This document shows positions 17,253 to 24,934 of a stretch of DNA of 64,000 bases, in pieces. The stretch's first letter is position 1. Each line of letters opens with the position of its first letter. This DNA is from CALBJU01 sp965247125. GTDB lineage: Bacteria; Bacteroidota; Rhodothermia; Rhodothermales; UBA10348. Both the position numbers and the translations under genes were made by a program. Under the pieces are notes generated by a model. The model saw only the letters and a program-made list of their open reading frames with translations. It made no database searches and was not told the origin of the DNA. Location: contig CBDFGO010000001.1 in NCBI GenBank assembly GCA_965247125.1, forward strand, positions 310,001 through 374,000. Reading direction: 5' to 3'.

Positions 17253-18636
17253 GAGCTATGCCCAAAAGTTGTGTATGGAAGGTTTAGGCAGCGTGTCGTT
17301 CTGATGTAATTCCGTCGGTGAATTTGATTCCTTTTTTTACAAGTTGCAATAGGTGCGGTGCATTCAGTTTCCTCCACTTCTTCTGAGCCTCTTTACATAG
17401 ACGGAAGGCCATTGCAAGAGCTGTTTCTCGGCTCAGACATCCCCTCGTTTTGGCGGTCCTGAGGCGCACGGTCGCGAACGTAGATTCGATCGGATTTGTG
17501 CTCCGAAGATGGATCCAGTGTTCTGCCGGAAAGTCATAAAAAGCGAGCAGTTCTTCTCGGTCTTTCACCAGAATCTCTGCTGCTTTCGGATACTTTTGCT
17601 GGTAGGCTTTGATGAAAAACAGAAGGGCGCTCTCTGCCTGCTTTTTTGTTTCTGCTGTATAGATCTGCGTGAGGTGACCTTTTGCCTTCTTCTGAACGGA
17701 CTTGGGCAGGCGGTTGAGCACATTTGCTGTCTTGTGCACCCAACAGCGTGCGGCTCGCGTCTCGGGATAAACTTCTGCGAGAGCACTCCAGAATCCCATG
17801 GCTCCATCGGCAACAGCCAGCTTCGGTCCTTGATCCAGCCCGCGGTGCCTCAGCTCCAGGAGCAACTCTCGCCACGACTGCTTGCTCTCGCGAAAGCCGT
17901 CCTCGAGTGCTATAAGCTCCTTCCTTCCATCGGCCGTAGCGCCGATCACGACCAGCAGACACAGTTTCTGTTTATCCATGCGTACGTTTACGTGAATACC
18001 GTCGGCCCAGAAATAGACGTAGTGCTTCTCCTTCAGGCTCCGCTTTTGCCAGTCTTCGTGCTCCCTTGTCCAAAGCGTCTTCAGGCGCGCAATCGTCGAG
18101 GAGGTCAGCCCTGGGGCATCAGGACCAACAAGGGCCGAGAGCGCTGCCTCAAAGCCGCCCGTTGAAACTCCCTTCAGGTACAACCATGGAATGAGAGCCT
18201 CAAGCGAGCGGCTCTTGCGGAGGTAGGCTGGTAGTATCGAACTGCGGAAACCGATTCTATCCTCACCCCGACCCGTACGGTCGCGTATGCGGGGCATCTT
18301 TACAGCGACCTCCCCGATACCAGTCAAAATCTTCCTCTCTGGCAGATATCCATTGCGAACGATGCGGTGGCGATTCTCTTCGTCGCGCAGGAACTGGTAG
18401 CGCTGGCAGAAAGCTTCAACCTCGGCCTCAACGGCTGTGGCCAGCATCTTTGCGGCCCCTGTTCGCAATACTTCTGTCAACACATCCTCTGTGCTATTGT
18501 AGTTCTCGTTCTCGTGTGCGTTATTCGTCTTCATGGGCGGTGTATCCTCCAATCTTCGGATTGACAATGACGTAATCATCATCAGGATACGCCGCCTATA
18601 CCTTTTTCACCCGTACACAACTTTCGGGGTTAACTC
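17253..18636 (-). mobile_element. IS256-family insertion sequence, copy 2, with 9-bp target duplication
   Basis: The 1,384-bp element has the same ends as copy 1. It is bordered by a perfect direct repeat CTACATTAC at 17244-17252 and 18637-18645, proof of a simple transposition event and a 9-bp duplication typical of the family. It lies in the same orientation as copy 1 and opposite to copy 3. Confidence 0.97.
17284..18534 (-). CDS. IS256-family transposase, copy 2
   Basis: The protein is identical to copy 1 over its 416 residues, with all DDE and C..H positions intact. The start is ATG 18534, again preceded by GGAGG. Because the element is flanked by a perfect duplication and shows no decay, this copy is probably functional. 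Confidence 0.95.
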   Translation of the reverse strand: MKTNNAHENENYNSTEDVLTEVLRTGAAKMLATAVEAEVEAFCQRYQFLRDEENRHRIVRNGYLPERKILTGIGEVAVKMPRIRDRTGRGEDRIGFRSSILPAYLRKSRSLEALIPWLYLKGVSTGGFEAALSALVGPDAPGLTSSTIARLKTLWTREHEDWQKRSLKEKHYVYFWADGIHVNVRMDKQKLCLLVVIGATADGRKELIALEDGFRESKQSWRELLLELRHRGLDQGPKLAVADGAMGFWSALAEVYPETRAARCWVHKTANVLNRLPKSVQKKAKGHLTQIYTAETKKQAESALLFFIKAYQQKYPKAAEILVKDREELLAFYDFPAEHWIHLRSTNPIESTFATVRLRTAKTRGCLSRETALAMAFRLCKEAQKKWRKLNAPHLLQLVKKGIKFTDGITSERHAA

Positions 18637-18808
18637 CTACATTACTTAACGAGTGTGACAAGCCGGAGAGCAATGTTTGCACCCATCAACATTGGAATAG
18701 TGATTTTTGGCTTTTGTTATAGCGGGCCCACAACTTGAAAACTCGCCCAAATATGAGAAGTGGTCCTACAAAACTGGACAGGGTCTTAGGTGGAATCTTG
18801 CGGATTGA

Positions 18809-19636
18809 TTATGCTGCTTCTTGAAGCGGCTGGTGATTAAAAAATACGTGATCAGGGGTCTTTCTTCCGTGTGAGCTGTGTCGCCTTTCGTTATTGAAGT
18901 AGTCGAAGTATACAGCAATGGATTTGCGGGCTTCAGCCACACTGTCATAGGCTTTAAGGTACACCTCTTCATATTTCAGGCTTCTCCAGAGTCTCTCGAT
19001 GAAGACATTGTCCATCCAGCGTCCTTTGCCATCCATAGAGATTTTGATGTCATGATTCTTCAGCACATCAGTGAAGGCCATCGATGTGAACTGGCTGCCC
19101 TGATCCGTATTGAAGATCTCTGGCGCTCCATACACGGCGATTGCTTCTTCGAGAGCTTCCACACAGAAGTCGGTGTCCATCGTATTGGAGATCCGGTGCG
19201 AGAGCACCTTGCGGCTGTACCAGTCGATGACGGCGACCAGGTAAACGAATCCCCTTTTCATCGGAATGAATGTGATGTCGCTTGCGTAAACCTGCCGGGG
19301 CCGCGTCACGTTGAGCTTACGCAAGAGATACGGATAAATCTTGTGACCTTTTCCCGGAATCGAGGTCCGTTTCTTAGGATAAATGGCAATAAGGCCCATC
19401 AGACGCATTAATCGCCGGATTCGATGGCGGCCCACAAAAATACCTCTGTCCTCGAGCGCATCCTTCATGGTGCGCGATCCTCGCGTGGGCCGCTCAAGGT
19501 AGAGCTCATCCAGTTTTTTCATCACGGCCAGGTTCTCTTTGCTCTCGTCCACCGGCTTGTAGTAGGCCGTTGAGCGATTCAGCTCCAGCAGATTGCACTG
19601 CTGTTTGATGGAAAGATTATGGTTTCGGTCGATCAT
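18809..19636 (-). CDS. IS3-family transposase OrfB (element B)
   Basis: This 275-residue protein has an N-terminal HTH_21 region (LSIKQQCNLLELNRSTAYYKP, GSRTMKDALEDRGIFVGRHRI) and then an rve integrase core. The catalytic residues are Asp in YASDITFIPM, Asp in IFNTDQGSQFTS and Glu in MDNVFIERLWRSLKYE. It starts at ATG 19636, 14 bases after the orfA stop, so it may be made from its own start or by ribosomal frameshift. It is not closely related to element A; the ends and proteins differ. Confidence 0.95.
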   Translation of the reverse strand: MIDRNHNLSIKQQCNLLELNRSTAYYKPVDESKENLAVMKKLDELYLERPTRGSRTMKDALEDRGIFVGRHRIRRLMRLMGLIAIYPKKRTSIPGKGHKIYPYLLRKLNVTRPRQVYASDITFIPMKRGFVYLVAVIDWYSRKVLSHRISNTMDTDFCVEALEEAIAVYGAPEIFNTDQGSQFTSMAFTDVLKNHDIKISMDGKGRWMDNVFIERLWRSLKYEEVYLKAYDSVAEARKSIAVYFDYFNNERRHSSHGRKTPDHVFFNHQPLQEAA

Positions 19637-19650
19637 TTGGCGGCGCTCAC

Positions 19651-19938
19651 CTACTGGGTGCGACCGAGCGCTTTGGATAAAAAATCCTTCTCCATCGAAA
19701 GCTCGCCAATCTTGGCGTGAAGCTCCTTGATCTGGCCCTCCTCGTTGTGCTTTCTGGAATACCCTTTTTCAACGACCTCTTCAGCGTCCTGAATCAGCTT
19801 CTTTTTCCACGTCTGAATCTGGTTCGGATGAACCTGGAACTGGTCTGCCAACTCAGCCATTGTGCGGTCTCCCTTAACCGCCGCCAGTGCTACTTTTGCA
19901 TTGAAGGCATTGCTGTGATTTCTTCTTTTGCGACTCAT
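19651..19938 (-). CDS. IS3-family transposase OrfA (element B)
   Basis: The start is ATG 19938 (MSRKRRNHSNAFNAKVALAA); a longer frame upstream is not supported. The 95-residue protein holds the HTH unit TMAELADQFQVHPNQIQTWKKKL and a coiled coil (EGQIKELHAKIGELSMEKDFL) that ends in SKALGRTQ. It is the DNA-binding partner of OrfB. Confidence 0.93.
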   Translation of the reverse strand: MSRKRRNHSNAFNAKVALAAVKGDRTMAELADQFQVHPNQIQTWKKKLIQDAEEVVEKGYSRKHNEEGQIKELHAKIGELSMEKDFLSKALGRTQ

Positions 19939-20020
19939 CGTTTGTAGCCTTTCTTGAGGGTGATAAGATCGCAAGATTCCACCTATAATCAGAGCCAGGC
20001 TGTCCAGTCAAACGGGACCA

Positions 20021-21731
20021 TCTCTGTTCGGAAACAAGCGATCGTCGAATTGATAATCTTCGAGCCTTCGCTCGGCTATATGGATATGTTAAATATTTCC
20101 ACCCGTCCGATGAATCAGCAAACTTAGAGTGGGATAAATTTCTCGTTTATGGCGTTGAGAAAGTTATAGACGCTACCAACTCAGAGAATCTTGGCGATCG
20201 ACTCACGGAACTCTTTCAACCGATTGCCCCAACAATTCAAATTTCGACTGGAGAGCTACCAAAAGAGATCCATCCAGCTCTGTCCACAGACTCGCTTCCG
20301 GGTTCACTTATTGTGGCATGGCAGCACACTAATTCAGATTTCTCGGCGCGGGTAGGACGTGATTCACTTTTATTTGAAGCAAATCCACGAGTTGGAGAGA
20401 CCTACGAAGCAGATCTGGGAGGCCGCCTGTACGCACGGATCCCACTCGCCCTCTGGGCGGATAGTCTAATCACCTTCCCAGAAGGACAAGTAGACTCGCT
20501 TACAGCGAAAATGGACCGTGTTCTCAATAACGTAGAGGACGCACGTCAAAGTCGTGGCCTAGCTGCTATCATCAAGTTCTGGAACAAGCGCGAACATTTT
20601 TTCCCTTACTTCGACGATGTGGATGTGAACTGGTCCGTCGAACTAGACGATGCGCTAGCGCAAGGCCTAAACGCAGTGAGTTCTGCTGGTCACCTCAACA
20701 ATATCCATCTGATGATGGCTGCACTCCCAGACGGACACGCGATCTCAATGTATTCTTCCACGATCCGAAATCGTGTTGTGCTTCCTGTGCGGTTTGAATG
20801 GATCGAAGGCCATCTCGCGGTGACTACTTCAGACACGCTAGCCGTATCAGTTGGAGATGTAATAGTTGCTATAGAGGGAATGAATGTTAACGATTGGTAT
20901 CACCAACTTGAGAAGCGGATATCTGGCTCACCTCAATGGAAAAGAATGAGGGCAGCAAGTGGTCTGTTCTATGGACGTCCTGAGGCTTTGTACGTCACCT
21001 CAGGAGTCGCTGACAGTCTTTCTTTAGCGCTGAAACGAGCGGATGACTCCCGCTACGAACTTTTTCTGAGGCGACATCTGCGAACTACAGAACGATACTA
21101 CCATCGCGGCGGCGACCCCATTCGCACTCTTGACGAAGGCATCTATTATGTCGATTTAACCAGGGCAGACTGGGAATCAATTGATGACGAGCTAAACGAG
21201 ATCGCCAGCGCGTCTGGTGTAGTTTTTGACGTGAGAGGCTATACGAATAATTCTGGTCGCAGGATTCTTTCGCATCTGCTTGAACGGCCCGACTCAACAA
21301 ACTGGATGTTAGGAACCTTAGTCACTAGACCGCACATGAAAGATGTCAGTTGGAATGCCAATAGCTGGAATTTGCAACCCGCAGATCCTCATATTAGCGG
21401 CCAAGTTGTCTTTTTGACCGACGCTCGAGCAATAAGTTATGCGGAGTCGGTATTGGGTTATGTACATGGGGGAAAGTTGGGAACTATCGTTGGGACTGAA
21501 ACAGCAGGTGCCAGCGGCGGTGCGACACAAAGTGAATTTGGAGAATGGGCTGTTCGGTCAACTATATCTAAAATCGTGCGACACGATGGCGAACAATTGT
21601 TCGGGCTCGGCTTTCCTCCGGATATCCGAGCTGAACCTACTCTTAAAGGTCTTCGCGCTGGTCGGGATGACGTGCTGGAAGCTGGACTTTCTGTCTTGAA
21701 AGCCGAGATTAAAGCCTCCAAAATGGAGTGA
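20021..21731 (+). pseudogene. S41-family peptidase (tail-specific/interphotoreceptor-retinoid-binding-like), 5' end lost to IS3 element B
   Basis: The frame is open from the IS boundary, so the true N-terminus is cut off. It reads SETSDRRIDNLRAFARLYGY and then VKYFHPSDESANLEWDKFLV, the typical start of this family's mature domain. A PDZ-like domain (VGDVIVAIEGMNVNDWY) lies near 21 kb, and the catalytic core holds GVVFDVRGY, the nucleophile region LTDARAISYAESVLGYVHGG and GTETAGASGGAT. Across the IS, at 18673-18738, a 21-codon frame MFAPINIGIVIFGFCYSGPT looks like a detached signal peptide, but it is not in frame with the remainder. Export, and hence function, is probably lost. Confidence 0.82.
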
Positions 21732-22138
21732 GTCTAGGTGACTCTTCCCAATTACTACGACGGATTCCCGATCCATTGTTCTTACCGCTTCTTCTAGGAT
21801 ATTCCACCGACCTCTATTTAACCCTAGCTTTTGCGGGCACATATTTGACATCAGGAATGTTTCAACATTTTCCAATTCTGACTCAACGTGATTATGACTT
21901 GGTGCTAGATGTTCCCTCTCGTAAGTCACTCCGTCTTCGTCCTTCGTTTTATCGTAAAAATTATCTCTGTTGCGGAAGATATTAGGAACGCGGTAATCAA
22001 CACGAAACGAGTCATTCCGAGCTGTCGCAACATTTCCGTTTACAATGTCCAGTGCCGATTTAGCTTGCCGGAAGAAATACGAGTAACCAACCACGTAAAA
22101 GAGTGCCTCGGCGGATCTGGAATGTTGCTGATATGCTA
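21732..22138 (-). pseudogene. Remnant of a DNA/RNA non-specific endonuclease (NUC1/Endonuclease_NS)
   Basis: The minus-strand frame contains DEDGVTYEREHLAPSHNHVE and then ETFLMSNMCPQKLGLNRGRW with NILEEAVR, closely matching the RGHLAP...ETF.LSNM.PQ....NRG.W..LE..VR core of non-specific nucleases. The usual DRGH is here YEREH, so the catalytic His is present but the Arg-Gly are altered. The fragment has no start codon, and its C-terminus stops at the 3' end of the S41 gene at 21731. It is about half of a normal domain and should be inactive. Confidence 0.62.
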
Positions 22139-22292
22139 ACCGTGGTATAAATCGGTCAACCTAAATAGCGATCTCTTCCCATCGGAATAATTCCTTAAAA
22201 CCGTTAATCTTTTAAGGGCAAAAACCGCCTCATTTCTCTAAAATAGGGAAAGCTTCCAACGAGTCTCGTAGCGATTATTGAGAGTTAACGGT

Positions 22293-23676
22293 GAGTTAAC
22301 CCCGAAAGTTGTGTACGGGTGAAAAAGGTATAGGCGGCGTATCCTGATGATGATTACGTCATTGTCAATCCGAAGATTGGAGGATACACCGCCCATGAAG
22401 ACGAATAACGCACACGAGAACGAGAACTACAATAGCACAGAGGATGTGTTGACAGAAGTATTGCGAACAGGGGCCGCAAAGATGCTGGCCACAGCCGTTG
22501 AGGCCGAGGTTGAAGCTTTCTGCCAGCGCTACCAGTTCCTGCGCGACGAAGAGAATCGCCACCGCATCGTTCGCAATGGATATCTGCCAGAGAGGAAGAT
22601 TTTGACTGGTATCGGGGAGGTCGCTGTAAAGATGCCCCGCATACGCGACCGTACGGGTCGGGGTGAGGATAGAATCGGTTTCCGCAGTTCGATACTACCA
22701 GCCTACCTCCGCAAGAGCCGCTCGCTTGAGGCTCTCATTCCATGGTTGTACCTGAAGGGAGTTTCAACGGGCGGCTTTGAGGCAGCGCTCTCGGCCCTTG
22801 TTGGTCCTGATGCCCCAGGGCTGACCTCCTCGACGATTGCGCGCCTGAAGACGCTTTGGACAAGGGAGCACGAAGACTGGCAAAAGCGGAGCCTGAAGGA
22901 GAAGCACTACGTCTATTTCTGGGCCGACGGTATTCACGTAAACGTACGCATGGATAAACAGAAACTGTGTCTGCTGGTCGTGATCGGCGCTACGGCCGAT
23001 GGAAGGAAGGAGCTTATAGCACTCGAGGACGGCTTTCGCGAGAGCAAGCAGTCGTGGCGAGAGTTGCTCCTGGAGCTGAGGCACCGCGGGCTGGATCAAG
23101 GACCGAAGCTGGCTGTTGCCGATGGAGCCATGGGATTCTGGAGTGCTCTCGCAGAAGTTTATCCCGAGACGCGAGCCGCACGCTGTTGGGTGCACAAGAC
23201 AGCAAATGTGCTCAACCGCCTGCCCAAGTCCGTTCAGAAGAAGGCAAAAGGTCACCTCACGCAGATCTATACAGCAGAAACAAAAAAGCAGGCAGAGAGC
23301 GCCCTTCTGTTTTTCATCAAAGCCTACCAGCAAAAGTATCCGAAAGCAGCAGAGATTCTGGTGAAAGACCGAGAAGAACTGCTCGCTTTTTATGACTTTC
23401 CGGCAGAACACTGGATCCATCTTCGGAGCACAAATCCGATCGAATCTACGTTCGCGACCGTGCGCCTCAGGACCGCCAAAACGAGGGGATGTCTGAGCCG
23501 AGAAACAGCTCTTGCAATGGCCTTCCGTCTATGTAAAGAGGCTCAGAAGAAGTGGAGGAAACTGAATGCACCGCACCTATTGCAACTTGTAAAAAAAGGA
23601 ATCAAATTCACCGACGGAATTACATCAGAACGACACGCTGCCTAAACCTTCCATACACAACTTTTGGGCATAGCTC
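22293..23676 (+). mobile_element. IS256-family insertion sequence, copy 3, with 9-bp target duplication
   Basis: The 1,384-bp element lies in the opposite orientation to copies 1 and 2. It is flanked by a perfect direct repeat GTTAACGGT at 22284-22292 and 23677-23685. The target's GTTAAC resembles the element's own right-end GTTAACCCC, hinting at target preference. Confidence 0.97.
22395..23645 (+). CDS. IS256-family transposase, copy 3
   Basis: This protein is identical to those of copies 1 and 2 (416 residues from ATG 22395, GGAGG 11 bases upstream). The catalytic residues are intact. Copies 2 and 3 are inverted relative to each other, so recombination between them would flip the 18.6-22.3 kb segment. 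Confidence 0.95.
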   Translation: MKTNNAHENENYNSTEDVLTEVLRTGAAKMLATAVEAEVEAFCQRYQFLRDEENRHRIVRNGYLPERKILTGIGEVAVKMPRIRDRTGRGEDRIGFRSSILPAYLRKSRSLEALIPWLYLKGVSTGGFEAALSALVGPDAPGLTSSTIARLKTLWTREHEDWQKRSLKEKHYVYFWADGIHVNVRMDKQKLCLLVVIGATADGRKELIALEDGFRESKQSWRELLLELRHRGLDQGPKLAVADGAMGFWSALAEVYPETRAARCWVHKTANVLNRLPKSVQKKAKGHLTQIYTAETKKQAESALLFFIKAYQQKYPKAAEILVKDREELLAFYDFPAEHWIHLRSTNPIESTFATVRLRTAKTRGCLSRETALAMAFRLCKEAQKKWRKLNAPHLLQLVKKGIKFTDGITSERHAA

Positions 23677-23968
23677 GTTAACGGTATGCTGACGGTGATG
23701 AAAACGGACCAGTTCAGAGTCTAATTTCAACCTGTTCAAATAACGCCGCATGAATGACTAAATACAAGATCTTTTTCAGAGAAATAACGGTGTACCTCCG
23801 CATGTTCTTTCCCGCCATATCGTTCAGCTGGATCAGACATTTCTATAACAGTGAACAAAATGTTGATCAGAGTCCGATCATAGCTTTGAGCCAAACGATC
23901 GGCCTTCATTGGTGCGCCAGTAGCGATAAAGAGCTGCCTTCTCCTCGATTCCCTCTCTTGTCACCGTC

Positions 23969-24406
23969 TCATTTCCCGTAAATAAGCAAATTTGCGTCTT
24001 CTATTACATTTTTCACTTCATCCCAGTACTCAGCGTTCGGATTGAACATATATCCGCTTTTATTTCGGACCGAATATTCTTCGTTTTTCTGATAAAGAAG
24101 ATCCAATGTGAACTGCGCAACTTTGCACAACAAGGAAATTTGATCAGGTCCGATTGTATTAACACCTCGCGACTTCTGTATTTCCCTCGCTAGTAAACGA
24201 GCATCGTAAATATCATACTTTAAGCGACTTCCCCCAGCACCTTGTCTGGCTCGCAACCCATATTCCGTTAGATCAAGATTCAGCTCTTCTTCGGAGAGGT
24301 CTATCTCCTCTAAATTCGCGTGTGCTTGGGACACGAACTTGCGAACGTGCCGAAAGACAGTTGAATGTGGTATGTCATGCTTGTTGCAGAATGTCTGTAA
24401 ATCCAT
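23969..24406 (-). CDS. Hypothetical protein with N-terminal helix-turn-helix-like region
   Basis: This 145-residue protein starts MDLQTFCNKHDIPHSTVFRH, a short HTH-like stretch. A region with GLRARQGAGGSRLKYDIYDARLLA and a helical C-terminus (LLYQKNEEYSV, EYWDEVKNVIEDANLLIYGK) follows. I do not recognise the family. It lies downstream of the primase-helicase gene on the same strand, separated by 530 bases, and probably belongs to the same mobile replicon as a regulator or replication accessory protein. There is no integrase or relaxase nearby to confirm this. Confidence 0.5.
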   Translation of the reverse strand: MDLQTFCNKHDIPHSTVFRHVRKFVSQAHANLEEIDLSEEELNLDLTEYGLRARQGAGGSRLKYDIYDARLLAREIQKSRGVNTIGPDQISLLCKVAQFTLDLLYQKNEEYSVRNKSGYMFNPNAEYWDEVKNVIEDANLLIYGK

Positions 24407-24934
24407 GTTATTTGCTCGGTTAATACGTAATTATGAACATATTTGCGTCAAATCGGACATTCTCACGGTGAGCATAGCTTGAGGACCAAGTGACTGTAAA
24501 GTGACCCTCTTCGGGTAGTCGCTCTGAGAATATGGCCATCTTGTATTGATTTTTGCCGCGCTTGGATTGCTCCTCGCTCGCCCTTTGATGGCCCCAACGT
24601 ACTTGCACAGATTTATTGGTGTGTCGATATCAGTGAAGCCCCTGATCTCTTTTCGATATTTCGCCGCCGCGTTGCACAATCCTGGAAGGCAACGGGTAGC
24701 TCGGCTTATTGAAGTCAGGTTATAATGGTGGATGAAGAAGTACTGCAGGGCGTGAGGACGTTGAATATCACTCAAACTGACTACACTGCCTCTAGGCTGG
24801 TGCGGTGCGTGTCTTCTTATTATCTCTTTTATTGAGTCCTTTAATCCAAATCAACGAATCAGCGCTCTAGGGTTAAGTTTTAGAGGACGTAGAAGGATTC
24901 CAAAGTGTTTGTCAAGGACGCAGTAAGGTCCGCT
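24407..24934 (-). other. Interval with uncertain open frames between the HTH protein and the primase-helicase
   Basis: A minus-strand frame without ATG runs from about 24852 to 24431 and reads like protein (SRATRCLPGLCNAAAKYRKE, DIDTPINLCKYVGAIKG). A second frame from 24608 to 24420 ends EEGHFTVTWSSSYAHRENV. They may be two halves of one decayed gene. Neither is assignable. Confidence 0.3.

Larger units (their letters stand above)
18761..20020 (-). mobile_element. IS3-family element B, complete
   Basis: The ends are imperfect inverted repeats sharing TGGTCC, then ACTGGACAG, then TAGGTGGAATCTTGCG. The left end is at 18761 and the right end at 20020, giving 1,260 bp. The ends start TG and finish CA as in the family. 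No short target duplication can be seen. The right end abuts the coding region of an S41 peptidase, which lost its N-terminus. Confidence 0.88.

Noticed and set aside
23754..23981. 75-codon plus-strand frame right of IS256 copy 3
   Set aside because: Unusual composition, no motif and no ribosome site; it also overlaps the end of the HTH-like gene.
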